This document shows positions 54,947-62,684 of a stretch of 64,000 nucleotides of DNA, piece after piece (position 1 is the stretch's first letter; every line of letters begins with the position of its first letter). The stretch is from an uncultured Eubacterium sp. (GTDB lineage: Bacteria; Bacillota; Clostridia; Lachnospirales; Lachnospiraceae). The stretch is from contig CAJTZX010000005.1 of NCBI GenBank assembly GCA_910584345.1, positions 1 through 64,000 of the forward strand, written 5' to 3'. The notes beneath the pieces are model-generated. The model was not told the DNA's origin and did not search any database. It saw nothing but the letters and a program-made list of their open reading frames with translations. The position numbers and the translations under genes were made by a program.

Positions 54947-55019
54947 AGCGATAGACGGGGCTCGAACCCGCGGTCTCGACCTTGGCAAGGTCGCGCGTTA
55001 CCAACTACGCCACTATCGC
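54947..55019 (-). tRNA. tRNA-Gly (GCC anticodon)
   Basis: The minus strand folds as a full cloverleaf: 7-bp acceptor GCGATAG with CTATCGC, D arm with AGTTGGTA, anticodon stem CGACC/GGTCG around loop TTGCCAA (anticodon GCC), and T arm GCGGG-TTCGAAC-CCCGT. The 3' CCA is not encoded. It stands alone between a dedicated promoter and a terminator. Confidence 0.96.
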
Positions 55020-55056
55020 ATTTCGTATTTATTTATTCCTCGCGAACACAATAGAT

Positions 55057-55085
55057 ACTATAAACGAATATAAGAAAAATGTCAA
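55057..55085 (-). promoter_or_regulatory. Promoter of tRNA-Gly
   Basis: On the minus strand: TTGACA (complement of 55080-55085), exactly 17 bases, TATAGT (complement of 55057-55062). It lies about 37 bases before the tRNA 5' end, as expected for a strongly expressed stable RNA. Confidence 0.88.
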
Positions 55086-55176
55086 TAGGAAAATGCAAAA
55101 AAAATTATTTTTTTTGAAACAGATTCAACTGCTACGTTTTTTCGTGTATAGTATTTAGTATTGTAGCATAGAAATT

Positions 55177-57186
55177 TTAAGTGTGCAGTATGGAAGCTGG
55201 AATTTCATTTGTGGGTGGGAAGCAGGTGTAATTTTTGCAAACATAGTAGGTCGTTTTGTTATTTAACAGTCTGTATGATTCTGTTTCGTGTTCCGGTATT
55301 TCGATATCTGCATAAAGCGGCAGTTTGGATAAAATTTCTTTGGCAGATTCTTGAGGAGCGCATAGTACAGTAATCTTTTGCGGCGGATAGGCGGAATACA
55401 GCAGCGCAATCAGATACATACAATATCCTGCTGGATAATGTATGGCTTTTGAGGATAGGAATGCAAGCTGTGCGTCTGCGGCTTGTTTGAACATATCATT
55501 AGTGGTAAGCTGAGAGAGCCGTACGAGACAGTACGCCATGACGGAATTGCCGCTTGGGAGCGCACCGTCGTAGGTTTCTTTTGGCCGGGTGATTAATGTG
55601 CTGTTTTTGGGGCCGTATAAAAAGTATCCGCCGAAAGATTTGTCAGCGAATTGCTGCATGGCTTCCAGGCAGATGGATTGTGCGCCTGTAAGAAATGCAG
55701 GATTGCTTGTTGTATCGTATAGAGACAGCAGGGCCATTGTATCGTACGCGTAGTCATCTAAAAAGCCATGGGAAGAATGTTTATTGTTGCGATAGCTGAC
55801 GTACAGCATGTTGTCTTTGGTAAGATGTTTTTCTATAAATGCCTGGGATTTTTTTGCTGCTTCCAGATAGCATTTTTTTCCGCTTACACGATATAAAGTG
55901 CAAAGAGCGCTTATCATAAGAGCGTTCCATGAAGTGAGTACTTTATCATCTAAGTGTAGTTGTGCTCTATGCTTGCGGTATTCGTACAGCTGTTTTCTTT
56001 CTTCTTCAAATAAATCGATAGGGTAATCGTTATCATGATGAAGCAGATTTGGAATACTGCTGCCTTCAAAGTTCCCCTGATCGGTAATTCCGTAACAACT
56101 GCAGAAAGCGCTGCCTTTTGTGGGGCCAAGAATATGGATAATTTCTTTGCGAGTCCAAACATAATATTTTCCTTCGGCGCCGTCACTATCGGCGTCTTGT
56201 GCAGAAAAAAATTGCCCGTCAGCACCGGTCATCTCGCGAAAGACGTAATCTGCTGTCTGCATGGCGATCGTGAGGAAAGAAGAATCGCCGGTAGCTTTGT
56301 AGGCAGAAGCATAGGTTAAGATGAATAATGCGTTGTCATAAAGCATTTTTTCGAAATGGGGAACTAGAAAGTAATCGTCTGTGGAATAACGTGAAAAACC
56401 ATAGCCGATCTGATCAAAAATGCCGCCTTTTCGCATTTGCTTTAAGGTCAATACGACCTGTTGTAAGGGTGTTTCTTCATGAAACAGCAGTGCATATAAT
56501 AGAAGAAACAGCAGATTGTGCGGAAGAGGAAATTTTGGGGCTGAACCAAAACCGCCGTTTTTAGAATCAAAATCTCGTTCAAAAATGGTAACGGCTTGCT
56601 GTAAAATACCGGAATCGATAATCTGCTGCAGCGCATGGTCATCTGATTTAGCAGACGAATTGCGAGTAATATCAATGGGAACATCTGAATTTTTCAAAAG
56701 GGCAGATAAAATATGATCCGCGGATGCAAGCAGGCTTGAACGTTGTTCATTCCACTGTTTTACGATTGTAAGAAGCAATTCTTGAAAGCCGATCATACCA
56801 TGACGGGATACAGGCGGAAAATAGGTGCCAGCAAAGAAAGGCTTTTGATCGGCAGTCATAAATATACTCATTGGCCATCCGCCGCTTCCGGTAAATGCCT
56901 GGCAGACAGACATATATACGGCGTCAATGTCGGGCCGTTCTTCGCGGTCTACTTTTATAGATATGAAGTGTTCGTTTAATAGATCTGCAATTTCTTTGTT
57001 TTCAAAGCTTTCATGTGCCATAACGTGACACCAGTGGCATGTGCTGTATCCGATGCTCAAAAAAATTGGTTTTGCATTTTGGGCGGCCAGTTCAAATGCC
57101 TGTTTGCACCAAGGAAACCAATTTACAGGGTTATTGGAATGCTGCAGCAGATAAGGACTGCTTTCATTATTCAATCTGTTTTTCAT
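55177..57186 (-). CDS. yyaL: YyaL-type thioredoxin-domain protein (DUF255)
   Basis: A 669-residue cytoplasmic protein of the YyaL/SSP411 family: N-terminal thioredoxin-like DUF255 domain with [14 protein letters not shown] (Cys about 50 and 53) and [10 protein letters not shown], then an N-acylglucosamine 2-epimerase-like (alpha/alpha)6 barrel containing [14 protein letters not shown] and [17 protein letters not shown] at 57186 follows GGAGG on the minus strand; a TTG five codons upstream is less likely. Its biochemical role is not established. Divergent from the small genes at 57423. Confidence 0.92.
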   Translation of the reverse strand: MKNRLNNESSPYLLQHSNNPVNWFPWCKQAFELAAQNAKPIFLSIGYSTCHWCHVMAHESFENKEIADLLNEHFISIKVDREERPDIDAVYMSVCQAFTGSGGWPMSIFMTADQKPFFAGTYFPPVSRHGMIGFQELLLTIVKQWNEQRSSLLASADHILSALLKNSDVPIDITRNSSAKSDDHALQQIIDSGILQQAVTIFERDFDSKNGGFGSAPKFPLPHNLLFLLLYALLFHEETPLQQVVLTLKQMRKGGIFDQIGYGFSRYSTDDYFLVPHFEKMLYDNALFILTYASAYKATGDSSFLTIAMQTADYVFREMTGADGQFFSAQDADSDGAEGKYYVWTRKEIIHILGPTKGSAFCSCYGITDQGNFEGSSIPNLLHHDNDYPIDLFEEERKQLYEYRKHRAQLHLDDKVLTSWNALMISALCTLYRVSGKKCYLEAAKKSQAFIEKHLTKDNMLYVSYRNNKHSSHGFLDDYAYDTMALLSLYDTTSNPAFLTGAQSICLEAMQQFADKSFGGYFLYGPKNSTLITRPKETYDGALPSGNSVMAYCLVRLSQLTTNDMFKQAADAQLAFLSSKAIHYPAGYCMYLIALLYSAYPPQKITVLCAPQESAKEILSKLPLYADIEIPEHETESYRLLNNKTTYYVCKNYTCFPPTNEIPASILHT

Positions 57187-57422
57187 TTTTCCTCCAATCA
57201 ATGAAATAGATAGTCGATAATTTTATACTACTAAATACGTTTGCAAATGTGATCTTGTATTAGCTTGATAAGGATTTTATATATTTTGTGCATGATGCAG
57301 TTCATTTTATACGTTTTAAATTAATTTTTTTGTAAAATTCTTATAAAATGTAAAGATATAGTGGCTAAGATGACAAAAACAGGGTATACTATTACTAAAA
57401 AGTATTATAGGAGGATACGATT

Positions 57423-57662
57423 ATGTATACTATTGAATTCACAACTAAGAGAAATATTTCAGAAAGACTGAAAAATTTATTAAAGAAGGCGTTGCAGGAT
57501 GCAGATCCAGAAGCTACTTGTCAGGTTGACCATGCGACATGCACGATCAGCGGCGCAAAAGCAAGTCCTGAGCAATTGTCTTATTTGCTTGGCATAGCGA
57601 TTGGTGGCAGGAGGTCTAATGAAATTATGAAGATGACGTTATCGTATGAAAAACTTCAGTAA
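57423..57662 (+). CDS. Small protein of unknown function
   Basis: A 79-residue protein with a good ribosome-binding site (AGGAGG) and the segment HATCTISGAKASPEQLSYLL then IGGRRSNEIMKM. The alternating pattern suggests a compact alpha/beta fold. No family recognised. A TATACT at 57385-57390 may be its -10 element, with a weak -35. It is followed closely by another small gene. Confidence 0.7.
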   Translation: MYTIEFTTKRNISERLKNLLKKALQDADPEATCQVDHATCTISGAKASPEQLSYLLGIAIGGRRSNEIMKMTLSYEKLQ

Positions 57663-57745
57663 GCTTTCACGCAGATGAATACCGTTTGACTATTTTGTTG
57701 AAAAAGGTTATAGTAATTGAAAGTAAACAAAAGGAGGATCATGCG

Positions 57746-58033
57746 ATGAAAGGAAAATCAAAGAGGCCATCTGCAAAAAATAATACAGTATCTCAGAATA
57801 CGATTAGCGCACCGTCTGTAAAGGAAGAACCGGCAGAAGAGATCGTTCTGCAATTTGGTGAAAATGAGGTGTCTGTGTCGGCCATTTCTGATAAGGTAAA
57901 GCAAAACTATAAAGAATGCGGCAATGAATCGGAGCTGAAAGATATTAAAATCTACATAAAACCGGAAGATAATAAGGCATACTATGTTATCAATGGAGAT
58001 ATCGAAGGAAATGTTGATTTAGTGTCCGATTAA
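57746..58033 (+). CDS. Small DUF6465-like protein (provisional)
   Basis: A 95-residue protein with a basic, disordered N-terminus (MKGKSKRPSAKNNTVSQ) and a beta-rich C-terminal domain (EEIVLQFGENEVSVSAISDK, ELKDIKIYIKPEDNKAYYVI). The C-terminal domain resembles proteins I recall as DUF6465 in Lachnospiraceae. ATG 57746 is eight bases after AAGGAGG; a TTG at 57686 is too far upstream. Role unknown; the N-terminal basic stretch could contact nucleic acid. Confidence 0.72.
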   Translation: MKGKSKRPSAKNNTVSQNTISAPSVKEEPAEEIVLQFGENEVSVSAISDKVKQNYKECGNESELKDIKIYIKPEDNKAYYVINGDIEGNVDLVSD

Positions 58034-58069
58034 TGGGACAAGCTGTATTTTCATGGAACAAAGTCTTTT

Positions 58070-58107
58070 TATATCATAGGAAATTATTTCTGATTTCCTA
58101 TGATATA
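58070..58107. other. 15-bp perfect hairpin without T tract
   Basis: TATATCATAGGAAAT (58070-58084) and ATTTCCTATGATATA (58093-58107) form a perfect stem with an eight-base loop 36 bases after the stop of the small gene. It may act as a weak terminator or stabilise the transcript end. The 398-bp gap 58034-58431 otherwise holds AT-rich repeats (58116-58200), the palindromic repeat at 58291 and a promoter at 58363. Confidence 0.6.
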
Positions 58108-58150
58108 AATCTTATAAGTGATAAATCTAATAAATAATAAATCTAATAAA

Positions 58151-58193
58151 TCAAATAAATATAAAATCAAATAAATATAAAATCAAATAAAAA
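58151..58193 (+). repeat. 16-bp AT-rich tandem repeat
   Basis: Unit TCAAATAAATATAAAA occurs twice perfectly with a third partial copy, within a longer degenerate AT-rich repeat stretch (58116-58200). Confidence 0.75.
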
Positions 58194-58290
58194 AACAATA
58201 TAATTAAAAGAAATTTTGAGCAATATTCCCTCTTTCATGAATCACAAATACAAATCATTTACGTAAAAAGGCGCTTGCATGGCTGTTTTT

Positions 58291-58322
58291 GTATCAGTTT
58301 CATGGGTTATCTAAACGGTTAC
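58291..58322 (+). repeat. Dispersed palindromic repeat, copy 2
   Basis: Arms GTATCAGTTT (58291-58300) and AAACGGTTAC (58313-58322) pair at eight of ten positions around CATGGGTTATCT, the same 12-base loop layout as copy 1 at 28402. Confidence 0.65.
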
Positions 58323-58362
58323 CTGTTTTTGTTTTGACTACAGTGAAAGATTTCTTTTTTGG

Positions 58363-58391
58363 TTGTAAAAAATGGCTGGCTTCGTTATACT
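58363..58391 (+). promoter_or_regulatory. Promoter for the 58432 gene
   Basis: TTGTAA (58363-58368), 17-bp spacer, TATACT (58386-58391), 40 bases before the start codon. Confidence 0.65.
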
Positions 58392-58431
58392 ATATTATAA
58401 AAAATTCAACAGAAAAATACAGGAGAAAAAA

Positions 58432-58806
58432 ATGGACGAATTAATTACAGAAAAAGAGCTGGTTCGTTTCAGCCAGGCGGATGCCGATGCGCTAGATCAT
58501 ATTTTTGAACGTAATATGAATGAATATGAGATTAACTGGGAAGCTGCGGAGATAGGTAATCTTCCCGTATTGGCACATTATTATGTGAAAGGCGAGGATA
58601 TGCATTATTATGTGTTGGCACGTGTGCATGATGAAGAGGACGATTTGTTGACTTGTGTGAATGTGAATCACGGTGTCAAGCAATTGATTTTGTTTCCGGT
58701 GAGAATGTTTAACGGTGCGGTATTGGACGAAAAGACGCAGGAACATGCGTTTGCAGAAGAAAAGCTATTTGGAAATGTATGCTTAAAAGATGTGTGGAAA
58801 TGTTAA
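58432..58806 (+). CDS. Conserved small acidic protein, function unknown
   Basis: A 124-residue soluble protein beginning MDELITEKELVRFSQAD, acidic throughout, with a beta-strand-like segment (LPVLAHYYVKGEDMHYYVLA) and no catalytic motif that I recognise. ATG 58432 follows CAGGAG; an in-frame ATG at 58372 overlaps the promoter. It precedes nfo by 55 bases. Confidence 0.72.
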   Translation: MDELITEKELVRFSQADADALDHIFERNMNEYEINWEAAEIGNLPVLAHYYVKGEDMHYYVLARVHDEEDDLLTCVNVNHGVKQLILFPVRMFNGAVLDEKTQEHAFAEEKLFGNVCLKDVWKC

Positions 58807-58861
58807 AATCATGAGATGGTGGTAATAGGATCCTGAGTAAAAAAGAAAAGAGGTTTTGTTT

Positions 58862-59719
58862 ATGATGAAAATCGGTTCGCATGTTGGAATGAGCGGCAAA
58901 GATATGTTTTTAAATTCTGTAAAAGAGGCGGTTGGCTATGGTGCAAATACATTTATGGTGTATACCGGAGCTCCTCAAAATACACGCCGCAAAGAAATCA
59001 AGGACTTAAATATTGAAGCGGCACATGAATATATGAAAACACATGGTATCGACAGCTTTGTTGTTCATGCGCCTTATATTATTAATCTTGGAAATTCTGT
59101 AAAGCCGGAGACATACGAGCTTGCAGTAGAATTTCTTGCAACAGAACTGGAGCGTACGCTGGCGATGGGCAGCAATATTTTAATTTTGCATCCGGGTGCT
59201 CATGTAGGGGCGGGCGTAGAGGCAGGCACAGCGCAGATTATCAAAGGGCTGAATGAGGTATTGACGAAAGATACCAAATGTCTGATTGCGTTAGAAACGA
59301 TGGCAGGAAAAGGTACAGAAATTGGAAGGACATTTGAAGAACTGGCAGCTATCTATGATGGTGTCGTATACAACGACAAGCTGCGTGTCTGCTTTGATAC
59401 TTGCCATACACATGACAGCGGATATGATATTGTCCATGATTTTGACGGAGTGATCGATCATTTTGACAAAGTGATTGGGAAAGACCAGATCGCAGTGTTT
59501 CATATCAATGACAGTAAAAATACCTGTGGTGCGTCAAAAGACCGTCATGCAAATATCGGAGATGGAGAGATTGGTTTTGATGCGATATATAAGATCGTTC
59601 ATCATCCAGATTTTGCTGATATTCCTAAAATACTGGAAACGCCATATCTTGTGGATCCGCAAGATGCGAAGAAGAAATATCCGCCTTACAAAGAAGAGAT
59701 TGAAAGGCTTAGGAAATAA
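58862..59719 (+). CDS. nfo: Endonuclease IV
   Basis: AP endonuclease of base excision repair with a TIM barrel and zinc site. The N-terminus [59 protein letters not shown] and [14 protein letters not shown] carry the zinc-binding His, Glu and Asp residues. Length about 285. ATG 58862 and 58865 are both possible; a TTG at 58856 is disfavoured. An adjacent class A PBP gene starts 30 bases later. Confidence 0.95.
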   Translation: MMKIGSHVGMSGKDMFLNSVKEAVGYGANTFMVYTGAPQNTRRKEIKDLNIEAAHEYMKTHGIDSFVVHAPYIINLGNSVKPETYELAVEFLATELERTLAMGSNILILHPGAHVGAGVEAGTAQIIKGLNEVLTKDTKCLIALETMAGKGTEIGRTFEELAAIYDGVVYNDKLRVCFDTCHTHDSGYDIVHDFDGVIDHFDKVIGKDQIAVFHINDSKNTCGASKDRHANIGDGEIGFDAIYKIVHHPDFADIPKILETPYLVDPQDAKKKYPPYKEEIERLRK

Positions 59720-59749
59720 GATTCGAAGCAGGATACAGGGGGTCAGACG

Positions 59750-61849
59750 ATGGGAAAAAAGAAGAAAGAAAAGCAGAAGCGTCAGTCTATGCTAGGACAG
59801 GTGAAAAAAGCGCATCAAAAGACAGGGGAATCGAAGGGAAATTATGGATTTCAGCTGATGGGAGCTTTTTTCTGCGATTTTTTTTACTATTTGTGGCATA
59901 TTTTCAAATGGTTTGTTTTGACCGGATTGATTTTAACAGCGGTAGTAGCGATTGTCTTATTTGCGCGTTATGGGGACGATTACCGCTCTTTTGCAAAAGA
60001 AGCGGATGAGATTGTGGCAAACAGCAAGGCAGAAGATTTTCGTATGGATGAGATTACGTATATTTATGGAGCGGATGGTTCACAGCTGGCGGAGTTGTCC
60101 TCAGGAAACGGAAAATCCAGTTATTTAAAATATCAGGAAATCCCAAAACATGCGGTCAATGCATTTATAGCTATAGAAGACCGCAGCTATTGGAGAAATA
60201 TTGGGATTGATATGAAAGGGATTATACGTGTGGGACTGGATTTTGTAATGTCTAGAGGAGATAATATGGCAGGCGCCAGTACGATTACGCAGCAGTTGTC
60301 TCGTACCGTCTATTTGACAAGAGAACGGTCTATCATACGAAAGATCAAAGAAATGATGGTATCTATTCGGCTGACACGAAAGTACAGTAAGCAGGATATT
60401 ATGGAGTTTTATATTAATACGGCATGTTTCAGCAATGGCATTTATGGTCTGGAAGCAGCATCAAAAGCATATTTTGGAAAGAGTGCGTCGGAGCTGTCAT
60501 TGTCACAGATCGCTTATTTGTGTGCGATACCAAACCGGCCGGAATATTTTAATCCCTATAAACATCCGAAGCGGGCAGTAGAGCGCAGAGATAAAATTTT
60601 GAAAGATATGTATGAAGAAGGATATATATCGAAAAGCGCTTATACGGAAGCATGTAAGGAAAAGATGAAAGTGGAAAAGCAGGTGGCTGAATTTAACAAT
60701 TATGAGACGACGTATGCCGTATACTGTGCGGTAGAATATTTGATGAAGCTGCATGGATTTGACTTCCGCTATCATTTCAGTGACAAAGCAGATTATAAAG
60801 CATATCAGGAATCATATGAGACTGCGTACAATTTGGAGAAAACAAATTTATATGCAAAAGGCTATACGGTAACGACCAGCCTGCGATCCGATGCACAGCG
60901 CGCGATGCAGCAGGCGTTGGACAATAATCTGGCATTTGCTACACAAACGAATCCGGAGACAAATGTATATGAGCTGCAGGGAGCAGTTACGGCGATTGAC
61001 AATACGACCGGAAAAGTAATTGCACTTGTCGGCGGTCGTTCCCAAGAAAATCTGAATAATGTATACAGCTTAAACCGCGCTTATCAAAGTTACCGCCAGC
61101 CAGGAAGCACATTTAAGCCGCTGGCCGTTTATACACCGGCGCTGATGTTCGGCTATACGCCGGAGACGACGGTATATGATATTGATGTTAAAACGGCTCA
61201 GCAGCCAGGAGTAGACATTTCTGCCTTAAGAGGAACTGCAATGTCATTGCGCAGCGCGGTTGAACAGAGTAAAAATGGTGTGGCATATTCTGTGTTTTAT
61301 GACATAAAACCGTCTTATGGGCTGGATTTTATTTCAGATATGAAGTTTGATAAAATCGTGCCGCAGGATTATACATTGTCAGCTGCATTGGGCGGGCTGA
61401 CGTATGGAGCAACAACGGTGCAGATGGCAAGTGGGTATTGTACGCTTGCAAACCAGGGAGAATATCGGGATCCGACTTGCATTGTGTCATTAAAGGACAG
61501 CGATGGCAAGGAACTCTACGAAGAAGAAAAACCCAAACAAGTATATGATGCAAGTGCATGTTCGGTAATGCTTGACATTTTAAAAGGTGTACTGACCGTT
61601 GGAACTGCAAAAAGTATGAAATGGAGCGAGTCTTCCGCACTTCCGGCAGCAGGCAAGACCGGTACGACAAATGGAAGCAAAGACGGGTGGTTTTGCGGAG
61701 TAACGCCGTACTATACGATCTCGGTCTGGGTCGGCTATGATACGCCAAAGACGCTGGATAGTCTGTATGGTGGGACATATCCGGCAGGAGTATGGAAAGA
61801 TGCAATGCTGTATCTGACACAGGGTACAGGGGTGATTGACTTTAATTAA
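59750..61849 (+). CDS. Class A penicillin-binding protein (transglycosylase/transpeptidase)
   Basis: Bifunctional peptidoglycan synthase, 699 residues, with a basic cytoplasmic tail and one transmembrane helix (FVLTGLILTAVVAIVLFAR). GT51 domain: catalytic Glu in AIEDRSYWRNIGIDMKG (about residue 142) and AGASTITQQLSRTVYL. Transpeptidase domain: SxxK in GSTFKP (about 452), SxN in EQSKNGVA, and KTGT in AGKTGTTNGSKDGW (about 634). All active-site motifs are intact. It is short for PBP1A with no C-terminal extension. Start ATG 59750 follows GGGGGTC. Confidence 0.95.
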   Translation: MGKKKKEKQKRQSMLGQVKKAHQKTGESKGNYGFQLMGAFFCDFFYYLWHIFKWFVLTGLILTAVVAIVLFARYGDDYRSFAKEADEIVANSKAEDFRMDEITYIYGADGSQLAELSSGNGKSSYLKYQEIPKHAVNAFIAIEDRSYWRNIGIDMKGIIRVGLDFVMSRGDNMAGASTITQQLSRTVYLTRERSIIRKIKEMMVSIRLTRKYSKQDIMEFYINTACFSNGIYGLEAASKAYFGKSASELSLSQIAYLCAIPNRPEYFNPYKHPKRAVERRDKILKDMYEEGYISKSAYTEACKEKMKVEKQVAEFNNYETTYAVYCAVEYLMKLHGFDFRYHFSDKADYKAYQESYETAYNLEKTNLYAKGYTVTTSLRSDAQRAMQQALDNNLAFATQTNPETNVYELQGAVTAIDNTTGKVIALVGGRSQENLNNVYSLNRAYQSYRQPGSTFKPLAVYTPALMFGYTPETTVYDIDVKTAQQPGVDISALRGTAMSLRSAVEQSKNGVAYSVFYDIKPSYGLDFISDMKFDKIVPQDYTLSAALGGLTYGATTVQMASGYCTLANQGEYRDPTCIVSLKDSDGKELYEEEKPKQVYDASACSVMLDILKGVLTVGTAKSMKWSESSALPAAGKTGTTNGSKDGWFCGVTPYYTISVWVGYDTPKTLDSLYGGTYPAGVWKDAMLYLTQGTGVIDFN

Positions 61850-61879
61850 ACAGTTCCATAGGTTATCTGAACAGTACGG
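61848..61879 (+). repeat. Dispersed palindromic repeat, copy 3 (degenerate)
   Basis: CAGTTC-CATAGGTTATCT-GAACAG follows the PBP stop. The 12-base loop nearly matches copies 1 and 2; the arms are partly degenerate, so pairing is weaker. Confidence 0.55.
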
Positions 61880-61903
61880 CTTTATAAAAAACAGTTACAT
61901 TGC

Positions 61904-61935
61904 ATTGGAAAGTAGCTTGCACATCTTTCCAATTT
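61904..61935 (+). terminator. Hairpin between the PBP and thrH genes
   Basis: Perfect 9-bp stem ATTGGAAAG (61904-61912) with CTTTCCAAT (61925-61933) followed by a short T-rich stretch; a weak terminator candidate. A possible thrH promoter, TTGCAC (61917) with CAAAAT (61940), overlaps it. Confidence 0.5.
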
Positions 61936-62001
61936 ATGTCAAAATAGAGAAGCAGCTTTTTTTATGGAAGCAGCAAATCAGATGATGATGGAGGTAGCAA
62001 A

Positions 62002-62616
62002 ATGTATATCACATGTTTAGATCTAGAAGGCGTACTTGTTCCGGAAATTTGGATTGCGTTTGCAAAAGCAACCGGTATTCCTGAATTAGAGAAAACGACA
62101 AGAGATGAGCCGGATTATGATAAGCTGATGAAGGGACGTCTGGAAATATTGAAAGACCATGGTCTTGGCTTAACGGAAATTCAGGATACGATTGCAAAGA
62201 TCGAGCCGCTTGCAGGCGCAAAGGAGTTTTTAGATGAACTGCGGTCGATGACGCAGGTCATTATTATTAGTGATACGTTTGAACAGTTTGCAAAGCCATT
62301 AATGAAAAAGCTTGGCTGGCCGACGATTTTTTGCAATAGCCTTGAAGTCGGAGCGAACGGACAGATTACTGGCTATCAAATGCGCGTGGAAAGCTCAAAA
62401 TACACGACGGTAAAAGCGCTGCAGTCGATTGGGTACGATACGATTGCCAGTGGGGACAGCTATAATGATCTGGGAATGATTCAGGCGAGCCAGGCTGGGT
62501 TTTTGTTTAAAAGTACGGAGCAGATCAAAGCAGATTATCCGCAGTTTCCGGCATATGAGACATATGAAGAGCTGCTTGGAGCCATTCGGGCGATTGTGCA
62601 GGAAGAACCAACATGA
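62002..62616 (+). CDS. thrH: ThrH-like phosphoserine phosphatase/homoserine phosphotransferase
   Basis: A 204-residue HAD-superfamily enzyme. Motif I is CLDLEGVLVPEIW, motif II is the Ser/Thr of IIISDTF, and motif IV is ASGDSYNDLGMI. The DLEGVLVPE form and overall length match ThrH, which acts as a phosphoserine phosphatase and can transfer phosphate to homoserine. A role in serine or threonine synthesis is inferred; no serA or serC is adjacent. Start ATG 62002 behind GGAGG. Confidence 0.88.
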   Translation: MYITCLDLEGVLVPEIWIAFAKATGIPELEKTTRDEPDYDKLMKGRLEILKDHGLGLTEIQDTIAKIEPLAGAKEFLDELRSMTQVIIISDTFEQFAKPLMKKLGWPTIFCNSLEVGANGQITGYQMRVESSKYTTVKALQSIGYDTIASGDSYNDLGMIQASQAGFLFKSTEQIKADYPQFPAYETYEELLGAIRAIVQEEPT

Positions 62617-62684
62617 CTTTCGAATGCCATCTGGATGAAAACAGAATATGGGTGAAATAAAACGCAGAAAGGAAGTGAATCCGA

